This document shows, piece by piece, positions 6,658 to 14,827 of a DNA stretch of 21,877 bases (positions within the stretch are counted from its first letter, which is position 1; each line of letters starts with the position of its first letter). Under the pieces are notes generated by a model. That model was given only the letters and a program-made list of their open reading frames with translations. It made no database searches and was not told the DNA's origin. The translations under genes and the position numbers were made by a program. This stretch comes from an uncultured Bacteriovoracaceae bacterium (GTDB lineage: Bacteria > Bdellovibrionota > Bacteriovoracia > Bacteriovoracales > Bacteriovoracaceae). The DNA lies in NCBI GenBank assembly GCA_937952395.1, contig CALFYV010000341.1, forward strand, positions 1 to 21,877. Direction: 5' to 3'.

Positions 6658-6720
6658 TTAACACCTAATTTTATTTAACCGATACTCCATATATAGCTAT
6701 TTTACCCTAAAGGGCAAAAG

Positions 6721-7782
6721 ATGGATAAGAATTTCATGGAGGACTTAAAGTCCAAGACACAAAAGCAAATAAGAGATTTGAAGACAAATCCTGCTTTACT
6801 CAATTTAAAAGAGAAATTTCCCTTTTTAAAATCCGTTTTGGGTGAAGAAGTTGTTGAGAAAAAAACTCATGCAAGTCCAGAAGTAGATGAATCTAATCAA
6901 GATAAAACCGGGCAATTTAATGCGGCTGAAATTTTAAATGAGGAAATGACGGAGAGTTCAGAAGAAGTCTCAATTTTAAAAAACCCTGAAAAACGAAAAA
7001 AATTATTATATGTATTGGCCATTTTAGGCGTGGTTTGGCTGCTCTTTGAGGAAGAAGAAGTTACCCCACCTCCAGTTATTCAACCAAAAGTGAAACAAGC
7101 TGTAGTCAAAACTCCACCAAAGAATTTTGAAGTAAAAAAGGAAGTCATACCTCAAAAAGAAGAAGTTAAAGAGGTTGTCATGGAGGAAAAGTCTGAAGAA
7201 AAAATAGAAGAAAGTATAGCTATCCCTCCAGTTGAAGAAGTCACTGTCCAAATTGAAGAAGAAGTTTCCCCGCAACCAGTTGAAGAAGTAGTAGAGACTA
7301 ATACTGAAGTGAGAGCAGATAATATTGTCTCACAAAATGAAGCAGAGATTGAAGCCATTGAAACCGCAAGGGCTGAAGAGCAAGTTACAGAAGAGCAAAC
7401 TACAGAAGAGGTTGCAGAGCAAGATATGGTGGGAGAATCAGAAAATCCATTGGCTGATGATAGTCTCACCAGTGAAAATGTTTTAATGGAGCTTGAAGAA
7501 AAGTTAAAAGAAAAAAAAGCAAAACAAGAAGAGCAAATTGTTTATGCTACTCCTCGCTATACGGTAAAAGGAAGAGGTTTAGTATATAGTTGCAAGGGCA
7601 AGCATTGGGCTTGTGTGAACGGGGAAAATTATAGTAAGTGTGAAAAGAATTATAATTATCACCAATATGTGAAAAGACCAAGTGAGTGTTATCCTGATTC
7701 CGTGTATCAAAGTTCCGACGACTGTGGAATGGCCCATCAAAATAAAATTGATACTAATGCTGAAATTGATTTTTGTAATTAA
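6721..7782 (+). CDS. Single-pass membrane protein with Glu/Pro/Val-rich linker and Cys-rich periplasmic domain
   Basis: I do not recognise the protein (353 aa). Residues 1-94 are charged and probably cytoplasmic, ending KRKK. A short hydrophobic segment (about 95-109, LLYVLAILGVVWLLF) spans the membrane. The next ~170 residues are low-complexity linker rich in Pro, Val, Glu and Lys, similar in style to TonB-type periplasm-spanning linkers. The last ~70 residues form a compact domain with six cysteines (SC, AC, KC, EC, DC, FC) and many Tyr/Asn/His, probably disulfide-bonded. Orientation N-in/C-out follows from the positive residues before the helix. AAGGG precedes the ATG at 6721. It is monocistronic and convergent with the HD-GYP gene, the stop codons sharing TTAA (7779-7782). 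An energy-coupling or envelope-spanning anchor role is speculation. Confidence 0.7.
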   Translation: MDKNFMEDLKSKTQKQIRDLKTNPALLNLKEKFPFLKSVLGEEVVEKKTHASPEVDESNQDKTGQFNAAEILNEEMTESSEEVSILKNPEKRKKLLYVLAILGVVWLLFEEEEVTPPPVIQPKVKQAVVKTPPKNFEVKKEVIPQKEEVKEVVMEEKSEEKIEESIAIPPVEEVTVQIEEEVSPQPVEEVVETNTEVRADNIVSQNEAEIEAIETARAEEQVTEEQTTEEVAEQDMVGESENPLADDSLTSENVLMELEEKLKEKKAKQEEQIVYATPRYTVKGRGLVYSCKGKHWACVNGENYSKCEKNYNYHQYVKRPSECYPDSVYQSSDDCGMAHQNKIDTNAEIDFCN

Positions 7783-8510
7783 GCAGCTTTCTTAGTGAAT
7801 TCTTGATCCATAACTTCAATATAGAAAGTGTCTTTCTGTTGTGAGTCTTCTTTCTTCATACCCTTGATAAATTTTGGAACCATTTTAGGATCAAATTGAG
7901 TTCCGGCACAATCCTTTAATTCTTTAAAAGCGATATCATGAGCTAATCCTTCTCTGTATGGACGAGTCGAGGTCATCGCATCAAAAGTATCGGCAATCAG
8001 GATAATCCTTGAGCATAGTGGGATCTCCTCTTCTTTTAAATTATTTGGATAACCCCTACCATCCCAACGTTCGTGATGGTGTCTGGCATTTAGGGATATT
8101 TTTTCAAAACCTTTAAAGCCATCAAGAATTTCGGCTGATTTTACAGGGTGTTGTTTCATAATACGAAATTCTTCTTCATTTAAACGGTCTTCTTTTAAAA
8201 GAATTCTATCGGGTGTTCCAATTTTACCGATATCATGAAAAAGGGCCGATAATTCAAGTTCATAAAGGGTTTGTTTATCTAGTTTCAACTCTTTACCCAA
8301 AATTAGGGAATAAAACGTGACCCTCATACTATGGCCAAAAGTATAGTGATCTTTACAATCAAGAGCATGTAAAATGGCCCTAGCTGCCATTTCAGAGACC
8401 TTCTTTTGTTCCTCTTGAAGCTCTTGGACTTTTTTACCAAGCTCAAACAAGGCAGTTGCCATGGTTGGTGAAGGCATAACTAACAAATTGCTTTTTTTCT
8501 GAGCACCCAT
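7779..8510 (-). CDS. HD-GYP domain cyclic-di-GMP phosphodiesterase
   Basis: The 243-aa protein is essentially one HD-GYP domain behind a ~45-residue N-terminal region containing a short coiled coil (about 23-42). All hallmark residues are present: H60, HD at 92-93 in HDIGKIGTPD, H121, and HHERWDGRGYP (145-155) containing the GYP signature, then ADTFDAMTSTRPYR (173-186). Members with this full set bind two or three metals and hydrolyse cyclic di-GMP to pGpG or GMP, so it is predicted active in the cytoplasm. There is no receiver, PAS or membrane sensor, so the input must come through the N-terminal segment or a partner. GGAG lies seven bases before the ATG at 8510. It is divergently placed next to the PP2C-like protein, another signalling-type gene, across 88 bases. 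Confidence 0.92.
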   Translation of the reverse strand: MGAQKKSNLLVMPSPTMATALFELGKKVQELQEEQKKVSEMAARAILHALDCKDHYTFGHSMRVTFYSLILGKELKLDKQTLYELELSALFHDIGKIGTPDRILLKEDRLNEEEFRIMKQHPVKSAEILDGFKGFEKISLNARHHHERWDGRGYPNNLKEEEIPLCSRIILIADTFDAMTSTRPYREGLAHDIAFKELKDCAGTQFDPKMVPKFIKGMKKEDSQQKDTFYIEVMDQEFTKKAA

Positions 8511-8541
8511 TTATATACTCCGATCCTCTAGTTCTCTTCGG

Positions 8542-8570
8542 TTGTTTTAAAGAAAATTAAAATGTAAAAT
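8542..8570 (+). promoter_or_regulatory. Candidate sigma-70-type promoter
   Basis: TTGTTT (8542-8547) and TAAAAT (8565-8570) are separated by exactly 17 bp, giving a leader of about 20 bases before the ATG at 8599. It would drive the PP2C-like gene and its overlapping downstream partner. Confidence 0.5.
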
Positions 8571-8598
8571 CTAAGCAATTCTAGACGGTTGAAACTAC

Positions 8599-9786
8599 AT
8601 GAATACAAACTTAGCAGTTATTGAAGCCTCGACAAAATTGAACAGATTACTCAAGTATATTTCTGATGATACTCCGTTGTTAAATATCAGCTGGTCAAGC
8701 TTATCTTTTTCAGATTTTTTAAATATTAAATTTTTTGACCAAGTCATTTTATTAAACATAACTCCTGATTGGCTTTTTCAAAATGATCAGATTGTAGTAA
8801 AAAATAAACTCAAAGATTTTTCACAATGTATTTTATTTTATTCACGTACCGATTTAAATACCGTAGTCCAAGATTTTATTAATATTCTTATTAGGGAAAA
8901 TAATAATGTAACGGGTTGCTTTGAATTAGAAAGTAGTACAAAAAATTATTTTTTAATTAGAAACTATTTATTCCAAATCGTAAAAACTAAAAATGAACAA
9001 AATCAAATGAAAGCTCAGCTTTTGAGAATGAATAATCAAATTGGAGAAGTTACCCATTTCTTGAATAAAGAACTTTTGAAAATTAAAAAAATTCATGAAA
9101 AAGTTTATCCTTCTAAACTAACAAGCTTTAGAGGTTTTAAAATTACTAGTAAGTTTGAAGCTGGTATTTCTTCTGGTGGAGAGTTTTTTGACACAATCAA
9201 ATCACAAAATAAATTACTTATCATGATGAGTTCTTGTGATTCATATTTAAAGTCTACTGCGATACTTTCGCTTTTCGTTACGTTGAAAGAAAATAAAAAA
9301 TTTGACCCCAACTTACTGGCGAATTTTGTTAAAGAAATAGAATCCCAATTTTATCAACTTTCTACTTCAAGTTCATCCGTTAAAAATAATGCACTATTTC
9401 TTATGACTATCGATTTAGCTAAATTGAAAGTCAGTGGCTATAATTTTGGTGAATATACCCTGTTAAGAGGGCCAGGCGACACTCATGTTATTGGCAGAAG
9501 GCTTCCAATTAGTTACTCTTTAATGGACAAGGCTTATTTCGAAATTGATTTAACTAGAGGAAATCGCTTAATGATTATATCTCCGGGTTTAAAATCTAAT
9601 TGGCAACGCTTTAATATGGAAATACCGATAGATATTTTTATTAACGATCATTTAGATATTCCGGGTTCTGAACTTATTAATGAGCTTTTTTATCAAATAA
9701 AAAAAAATATAGGTGATGATTTCTTAGAAAGAGATTCATCAGCATTATTAGTTGAGGTAGAAAAAAATGCAATTGCTGAAGTTTAG
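8599..9786 (+). CDS. Degenerate PP2C/SpoIIE-like phosphatase-domain protein
   Basis: The 395-aa protein has three parts. Residues 1 to ~115 are an alpha/beta-looking domain that may be a decayed receiver domain. Residues ~125-165 are a predicted coiled coil. Residues ~175-393 resemble the PPM phosphatase fold of SpoIIE/RsbU: GGEFFD (193-198) aligns with the family's GGDFYD including metal-ligand D198, NFGEYTLLRGPG with the NAGH-type strand, and a closing DD/SSALLVEV strand. The central GDVSGHG metal motif is replaced by SSCDSYLKS, and the late TDG motif by SPG. Dephosphorylation activity is therefore doubtful; binding of a partner, as in pseudophosphatases, is plausible. No good ribosome site precedes ATG 8599. 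The 3' end overlaps the next gene by 20 bases, which suggests coupling to a secreted product. Confidence 0.6.
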   Translation: MNTNLAVIEASTKLNRLLKYISDDTPLLNISWSSLSFSDFLNIKFFDQVILLNITPDWLFQNDQIVVKNKLKDFSQCILFYSRTDLNTVVQDFINILIRENNNVTGCFELESSTKNYFLIRNYLFQIVKTKNEQNQMKAQLLRMNNQIGEVTHFLNKELLKIKKIHEKVYPSKLTSFRGFKITSKFEAGISSGGEFFDTIKSQNKLLIMMSSCDSYLKSTAILSLFVTLKENKKFDPNLLANFVKEIESQFYQLSTSSSSVKNNALFLMTIDLAKLKVSGYNFGEYTLLRGPGDTHVIGRRLPISYSLMDKAYFEIDLTRGNRLMIISPGLKSNWQRFNMEIPIDIFINDHLDIPGSELINELFYQIKKNIGDDFLERDSSALLVEVEKNAIAEV

Positions 9787-10384
9787 TATTCTTTCTCTCA
9801 TTTTATTTATTAATCTAGCTCAGAGCTTTACTTCCATGGATTGCTTAAAAGCTAACTATGAAACGGAAATAACTCATAAAGGTGAATTGTTTGGATTAAT
9901 TAAACATGAATTTAAAATTATCAAACAAAGATGCTTAATTGAAATAACCCAAAAGAAAATTTTCCCTAAACAATGGAATATTGATGTTTGCCGTGAACCT
10001 ATTCATACTAAAATAGATTCTAAGGGAAGTGTTAATGTTTATAAGCGTGTTCAAGATTGTTCACTAGAAAAAGAAGAGAGTGATTATTGTGACGAACTCA
10101 AGGAACTTTTGAATATTATGCAAGATGATGGTTTGATTTTTGCTGAGGGTGAGCGTGACAAAATTGATTCCCCGCATGGTCAAGTGTACTGTAGTTACCT
10201 TTTAGTAAAAAATTATTTAGAACAAGGTTTAGTTTTTAGCCCCGAAAAAGATTCTATCGATATCTTTGAATCAAAAAAAGAAACTTGTACTACAGACTCT
10301 CTACCTGAGAATAAAAATCAAGGCTTAAATACAGCGCCGAGTGAAAGCAAAGAAAAAGAAGCCAAACCGACAGGCAGTTTTTAA
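9767..10384 (+). CDS. Secreted cysteine-rich protein of unknown function
   Basis: I do not recognise this 205-aa protein. It begins with a clear signal peptide (MQLLKFSILSLILFINLAQS, cleavage near residue 20-23). The mature domain has seven cysteines (MDC, QRC, DVC, QDC, DYC, VYC, ETC), probably disulfide-linked in the periplasm or outside, and ends in a ~40-residue hydrophilic Glu/Lys/Ser-rich tail. The ATG at 9767 lies inside the last codons of the PP2C-like gene, with GAGGT eight bases upstream, so the two are one transcription unit. It ends 10 bases from the convergent cystathionine gamma-lyase-like gene. The role is unknown. Confidence 0.72.
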   Translation: MQLLKFSILSLILFINLAQSFTSMDCLKANYETEITHKGELFGLIKHEFKIIKQRCLIEITQKKIFPKQWNIDVCREPIHTKIDSKGSVNVYKRVQDCSLEKEESDYCDELKELLNIMQDDGLIFAEGERDKIDSPHGQVYCSYLLVKNYLEQGLVFSPEKDSIDIFESKKETCTTDSLPENKNQGLNTAPSESKEKEAKPTGSF

Positions 10385-10394
10385 TTACTTCTAT

Positions 10395-11555
10395 CTATGC
10401 ATTTTTAAGTGCATTTTTTAAATCCGCAATTAAATCATCGACATGCTCTATACCAACGGATAATCGTATTAAGTTATCGCTAATACCTAGGCTTTCGCGA
10501 ACTTTTAAAGGAATTGAGGCATGAGTCATAATTGCTGGATGTTCAACCAAACTTTCTACTCCACCCAAACTTTCAGCTAGAGAAAAATATTCGAGATTTT
10601 CTAGGAATTTCTTGGCAGAACGTAGTCCACCTTTTATAAAAAAAGTTATCATCCCACCAAATCCACTCATCTGGGCAATAGCTAAGTGGTGTTGTGGATG
10701 TGATTCAAGTCCTGGATAAATAACTCTTTCGACTTTTTTATGTTTTTCTAAGAAAGTTGCAATTTTTATAGCATTGGCTTCATGAGTTCTCATTCTTACT
10801 GCTAATGTTTTGAGTCCACGAAGCACTAGCCAGCTGTCAAAAGGAGACTGGCTTGGCCCAATAGAGTTTTGTAATTTCCATAATTGCTCATACCATTTCT
10901 TTTTATTTAAAATAATAGCACCACCCACAACATCAGAATGGCCATTGATATATTTGGTCATTGAGTGAACAACAATATCAATTCCGAGAGTTAGTGGGTT
11001 TTGAAAATAAGGACTCATGAAGGTGTTATCTACAACTGTCATAGCATTGAGCTGTTTAGCTAAATCGGCAACAGTTTCAATATCGGTAAGCTTTAGCAGG
11101 GGGTTCGTTGGCGTTTCAAGCCAGACTAAATTGGGTTTGACTCGATTCATCGTTTTAGCTAGTTCTTCGATATTAGTTGTATCAACAAAGATAAACTCAT
11201 GCATATCCTGAAAAACGGTAGTGAAAAGTCGATAAGTTCCACCATAAACATCATCACCACAAATAACTTTACTACCTTTTGGCAGTAGATGCATGATGAG
11301 CATTGTTGCTGACATACCACTGGCAGTAGCAATAGCAAATTTTCCTTTTTCTATAGCCGCCAAATTTTCTTCTAAACGACTTCTTGTTGGATTATGTGAT
11401 CGAGTATATTCAAAACCAAGATGTTCTCCAGGCGAAGACTGAACATAAGTAGATGTTTGATAAATAGGGGGAATAATTGCACCAGTTTGTTGATCAGGAT
11501 GCCCCACTGCATGAATAACCTTGGTTGCTATATGTTTTTTAGAGTAATTTTTCAT
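10395..11555 (-). CDS. Cystathionine gamma-lyase/gamma-synthase-family PLP enzyme
   Basis: The 386-aa protein is a full-length member of the Cys/Met-metabolism PLP enzyme family (gamma-lyase, gamma-synthase and beta-lyase). PLP contacts are visible: YTR (Y50, R52) from the neighbouring subunit, the ASGMSA loop, D176 in VVDNTF, and the Schiff-base lysine K201 in SMTKYINGHSDV. The C-terminal RLSVGIEHVDDLIADL segment is typical. Family members are hard to separate by sequence alone, but the gene overlaps a cystathionine beta-synthase-like gene by ATGA (11552-11555), so cleavage of cystathionine to cysteine, 2-oxobutyrate and ammonia is the best guess. It is the last gene of the minus-strand operon and supplies cysteine to the GshA two genes upstream. 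Confidence 0.9.
   Translation of the reverse strand: MKNYSKKHIATKVIHAVGHPDQQTGAIIPPIYQTSTYVQSSPGEHLGFEYTRSHNPTRSRLEENLAAIEKGKFAIATASGMSATMLIMHLLPKGSKVICGDDVYGGTYRLFTTVFQDMHEFIFVDTTNIEELAKTMNRVKPNLVWLETPTNPLLKLTDIETVADLAKQLNAMTVVDNTFMSPYFQNPLTLGIDIVVHSMTKYINGHSDVVGGAIILNKKKWYEQLWKLQNSIGPSQSPFDSWLVLRGLKTLAVRMRTHEANAIKIATFLEKHKKVERVIYPGLESHPQHHLAIAQMSGFGGMITFFIKGGLRSAKKFLENLEYFSLAESLGGVESLVEHPAIMTHASIPLKVRESLGISDNLIRLSVGIEHVDDLIADLKNALKNA
10399..10419 (+). terminator. Weak candidate terminator inside the convergent gene's 3' end
   Basis: A 5-bp stem GCATT/AGTGC with one G-U (10399-10403, 10408-10412) is followed by six T (10414-10419). It could end the secreted-protein transcript, but it also encodes the C-terminus of the opposite gene and the stem is short. 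Confidence 0.3.
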
Positions 11556-12592
11556 AGTCTTACGCCTTCTTTTTTTAATATTTCGTCAATTCGTTTCTTT
11601 ATTTGGTTATTCTCTTCAACTTTATAATTATGTTGTTTCATCCAGTTATCATTATATATTTTGGACGAATATCGATTACCTGAATCTGGAAGAATAACAA
11701 GAATTCGTTTGGGTTCTTTTAACTTTTCGGCGTATCTAATGGCACCAAGCAGAGCAGAGCCACAACTACCACCTGAATAAATCCCCTCTTCTTTTAACAT
11801 TTGCCTAGTCATTTGAAAGGATTCTTCATCACCAACTATTTCAAAATCATCAATCACATCAAACTTAACATTCTCGGGTAGAAAGTCTTCACCGATACCT
11901 TCTAACACGTAAGAATTGGCTGCAGTCATTTCACCAGTTTTATGATAATGGGCCAGAATTGAACCTTTACAATCAATTCCTACAACTTTTAATTTTGGCA
12001 TTTTCTCTTTAAGAAATTTTCCCGTACCAGATATTGTTCCACCTGTTCCCACGCTTGCCATAAAAATATCAAAATCACCCTGTGTTTGTTCATAAATTTC
12101 TGGGCCAGTCCAAGTGTAATGAGTTTTAAAATTATCCGCATTACTATATTGGTTTAGATGAATTCCATTTTCCAATTTTTTTCCAAGTAAAGCAGAAACG
12201 CTATAATAAGAGCGAGGGTCATCTGGTTCTACATTGGTTGGGCAAACAACAACTTCAGCACCGAAAGCTTTAAGGTTATCAATTTTTTCTTTGGATTGTT
12301 TGTCGGCCATAATAAAAACAGCTTTATATCCATTAACAGCTGCATACATAGCTATTCCTACTCCTGTGTTTCCGCTAGTTCCTTCAATAAAAGTTCCCCC
12401 TGGTTTTATATCCCCTCGTGCTACTGCTTCTTTGCACATAACATAGCCCAAGCGATCTTTGACTGAGCCACCAGGATTCATATATTCAAGTTTGACGTAA
12501 ATTTCAGATTCAACATGTTTGGCCAATTTTTGAATTTTTATAATTGGAGTATTACCAATCACATCTAAAATTGTTTTGTTAAATTTTTTCAT
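11552..12592 (-). CDS. Cystathionine beta-synthase-like PLP enzyme (no Bateman domain)
   Basis: The 346-aa protein belongs to the cysteine synthase/CBS fold-II PLP family. NPGGSVKDR holds the Schiff-base lysine K45, EGTSGNTGVGIA binds the substrate carboxylate, and SVGTGGTISG binds the PLP phosphate. Several segments are closer to CBS than to CysK: GAEVVVCPTNVEPDDPRSYY, YSNADNFKTHY, and EGIGEDFLPENV. The expected reaction is serine (or O-acetylserine) plus homocysteine to cystathionine. The C-terminal regulatory CBS-domain pair of animal enzymes is absent, as in many bacterial forms. It starts inside the GshA stop codon (ATGA, 12589-12592) and ends inside the next start (11552-11555). Cysteine synthase activity cannot be excluded by sequence alone. 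Confidence 0.87.
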   Translation of the reverse strand: MKKFNKTILDVIGNTPIIKIQKLAKHVESEIYVKLEYMNPGGSVKDRLGYVMCKEAVARGDIKPGGTFIEGTSGNTGVGIAMYAAVNGYKAVFIMADKQSKEKIDNLKAFGAEVVVCPTNVEPDDPRSYYSVSALLGKKLENGIHLNQYSNADNFKTHYTWTGPEIYEQTQGDFDIFMASVGTGGTISGTGKFLKEKMPKLKVVGIDCKGSILAHYHKTGEMTAANSYVLEGIGEDFLPENVKFDVIDDFEIVGDEESFQMTRQMLKEEGIYSGGSCGSALLGAIRYAEKLKEPKRILVILPDSGNRYSSKIYNDNWMKQHNYKVEENNQIKKRIDEILKKEGVRL

Positions 12593-13803
12593 AATACATC
12601 CCGTATTTCATAACCAGCAGCAATGGTTGAAAGTCTGCCTATAATTGAATAAATAGCTTCTTTTGCTTTATGATCACAGTTCTCGCGAATTTCACTGATA
12701 CAATATTTTTGGTAAACCATACCTTTCGCATTTAGATTAGATTGAGTACTTCTAAGAGGATTAGCCCGCATGAATCCGCCAACACTTTCTGCATTGATAA
12801 GGTAAATAGTCACCTCAGCAGGATGATTATCATATTTGATAACTGTCTCGACACCTTCTTGTACCAATACTTTGGTAAACTTTATTTTGTTCTTACCTAT
12901 ATCCATTTTGTTGCGATTTTTCCGATTCATGTTGATAATTTCTTCACCACTTTTCACAACACTAATTCCCATACCATAAGTACCCTGACTGGCTTTAACA
13001 AAAACTGAACTCTCTTTTGGTAATTCCGTGATAAGCGAATCAATTTGAGCTGCCAACTCTGTTAGACCATCTTTACTTGCAAAGTCGACATTATCAACCA
13101 TCTTAAATTTTGCTTGTAGCAAATCTGGATTGATAGAAAATTTTTCACAAAACTCATTGGCCACTTTAGAGTAGTAGGTGAAGTGAGAGATTTTTTGTCT
13201 TTGAAACCAACCAATTTTAGGGGTTGGAATGACCGGAGCTTTGATCGTCTCCCAATCAATATTTAAAGGTGAAGACTGATCGTGATTGAGTATAACAAAA
13301 CACATGCTTTGATTATTAGCAATAAAACATCCATCTTTGACAACCGCTTTATGAATAGTTAAATCCCATCCAGATTGTGATTTGAGATCAACTTTATTAC
13401 TTTCTTGAAAAACAGCTTCATCAACAGTAAAAATCGTTACGTTGTATCCAGCTTTTTCTAAAGTATTTTTTAAAGTATAAAGATGATCAAGATAATAAAG
13501 GTTTTTAGTATGTGATTCAGGAATGATCCCAATATTTTTAATCTCGGGGTCAATTTTTTTAATTTCTTTTTTAAATTTTTCTGCACAGACCAGTAAATCC
13601 AGCATGCAAACATTATTAAAGCCTGCCGGATAGATATTATTATCAACAGGAGCAAATTTAGTTGCACTCTCTCTGATATCAACACTTGAATATAGTGGCA
13701 CCGGCAGATCTTTAACCATACTATCTATGAAATGATTTATTTCTTTCCAGGCTTTAGGGATAAAACTTTCTAGCTCTTGCTTCGTATTTATCTTGTATGT
13801 CAT
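12589..13803 (-). CDS. gshA: Glutamate-cysteine ligase, proteobacterial GshA type
   Basis: The 404-aa protein resembles the Acidithiobacillus-type glutamate-cysteine ligase (PF08886), which is distinct from E. coli GshA. Conserved blocks are SVDIRESATKFAPVDNNIYP followed by AGFNN (residues ~40-64), a late KASQGTYGMGI (K270 onward) that looks like an ATP-grasp-style nucleotide loop, and a Gly-rich FMRANPLRS block. The reaction is ATP-dependent joining of glutamate and cysteine to gamma-glutamylcysteine, the first step of glutathione synthesis. I chose ATG 13803 rather than the longer frame from 13821: TTGGAG sits six bases upstream and this start makes the ATGA overlap (13800-13803) seen at the other junctions. 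No glutathione synthetase gene follows in the operon; the two genes downstream make the cysteine it uses. Confidence 0.82.
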   Translation of the reverse strand: MTYKINTKQELESFIPKAWKEINHFIDSMVKDLPVPLYSSVDIRESATKFAPVDNNIYPAGFNNVCMLDLLVCAEKFKKEIKKIDPEIKNIGIIPESHTKNLYYLDHLYTLKNTLEKAGYNVTIFTVDEAVFQESNKVDLKSQSGWDLTIHKAVVKDGCFIANNQSMCFVILNHDQSSPLNIDWETIKAPVIPTPKIGWFQRQKISHFTYYSKVANEFCEKFSINPDLLQAKFKMVDNVDFASKDGLTELAAQIDSLITELPKESSVFVKASQGTYGMGISVVKSGEEIINMNRKNRNKMDIGKNKIKFTKVLVQEGVETVIKYDNHPAEVTIYLINAESVGGFMRANPLRSTQSNLNAKGMVYQKYCISEIRENCDHKAKEAIYSIIGRLSTIAAGYEIRDVL

Positions 13804-14819
13804 ATTGTCTCCAAGGGCCATTGTATCGCTAATTGTTTTACATGCTCTAGTGGTGATTTTTCAAAGATTTCAGAGAATTCTAGTACATTTTCAAAGGAAT
13901 CGCTAAGAGAATTTCTAATTTTTCGTTCTCTAGATAGAGACGTTCGACGTAATTCATCTAAAACTTGATTTAAGCCTTCTTCACTTTTTAACCACAGTGA
14001 TTCGTTGCATTTATTTAAACAAGCATAATTATCTTTATGGATAAAATTGGCAGTTTGTTGCTTGAGAACAACGGCTTCTTTAAACTTATCCTGTTCAACG
14101 GAAGTGACGAGAAACCAGTTTGAAAAATCTTGGTTTTTAAATTTCTCTTCCAATGTGATAGCATTTAAGAAAACATTTTTATGGGCGTGAGTAGCTTCAA
14201 TAGCAATCAGGAATTCTTCAATAAAAGAAGTTCCGGTGACCTTTTTTAGATAAGATAAAATTTTCTTTATTCCCGCATCCATAATTTCTTGTAGAATATT
14301 TTTTTTCTTTCCCATTCTTAAATAGGGGACAAGGTCCATTAATCTTTTATCAAAAAAACTTTGAATTTTATTACAACTTTGTAAAAAGTCTAAAAAATGA
14401 CTACCGGGTGGAGTATCAAGGATGATTGTTTGATAGGTGCCTAAATCATAAGCTTTTTGAACTTCAATAATGGATAGTATTTCATTCATACCACCATAGG
14501 GTTTGCTTAAAATTTTGAGTATTCTATTTTTTGATAAATCTATTTTGCCGTTTTCTCGACTTATTTTCATTAAAGTCTTATCAGGGGACATTAACAATGC
14601 ATCTAAATAACAAGAGTCAATTTGTACAGTCTGTATTTCTCCCGCATCTGCATCATTCAAGTTGAGCAGCTGCTTTAAACGCTTAGCGGGATCTATCGTG
14701 ATCAGGAGAACTTTAGCACCAGATTGAGCTAATTTGAGTGCCCTGGCTGTTGCAAGTGTTGTTTTGCCAACTCCGCCAGTGCCACAAAAAATTTCAAACT
14801 GCTTGGGAATCAAATTCAT
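13800..14819 (-). CDS. ArsA/GET3-like ATPase 2, lacks signature lysine
   Basis: The 339-aa protein is an ArsA/GET3-family SIMIBI ATPase. Its P-loop is GTGGVGKTT (13-21): the Walker A lysine K19 is present, but the family signature lysine of GKGGVGKT is Thr14. The switch I motif TIDPAKRL is intact with catalytic-type D43, and the switch II motif DTPPGSH (135-141) is intact. There is no GET3-type CxxC zinc pair. The length is that of a single-ATPase-domain protein with a helical C-terminal region. In the family the signature lysine reaches into the partner's nucleotide site, so this subunit should depend on a partner, most naturally the ArsA-like protein encoded 8 bases upstream, which has that lysine. 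It overlaps gshA by ATGA. No ArsB/ArsD is nearby, so arsenite export is not supported. The cargo is unknown. Confidence 0.83.
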   Translation of the reverse strand: MNLIPKQFEIFCGTGGVGKTTLATARALKLAQSGAKVLLITIDPAKRLKQLLNLNDADAGEIQTVQIDSCYLDALLMSPDKTLMKISRENGKIDLSKNRILKILSKPYGGMNEILSIIEVQKAYDLGTYQTIILDTPPGSHFLDFLQSCNKIQSFFDKRLMDLVPYLRMGKKKNILQEIMDAGIKKILSYLKKVTGTSFIEEFLIAIEATHAHKNVFLNAITLEEKFKNQDFSNWFLVTSVEQDKFKEAVVLKQQTANFIHKDNYACLNKCNESLWLKSEEGLNQVLDELRRTSLSRERKIRNSLSDSFENVLEFSEIFEKSPLEHVKQLAIQWPLETI

Positions 14820-14827
14820 GAGCTTTC

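Noticed and set aside
7024..7469. Open minus-strand frames opposite the Glu-rich linker
   Set aside because: They arise from GAA/GAG-rich codons on the plus strand, giving Ser/Thr- or Phe-rich low-complexity translations with no ribosome sites.
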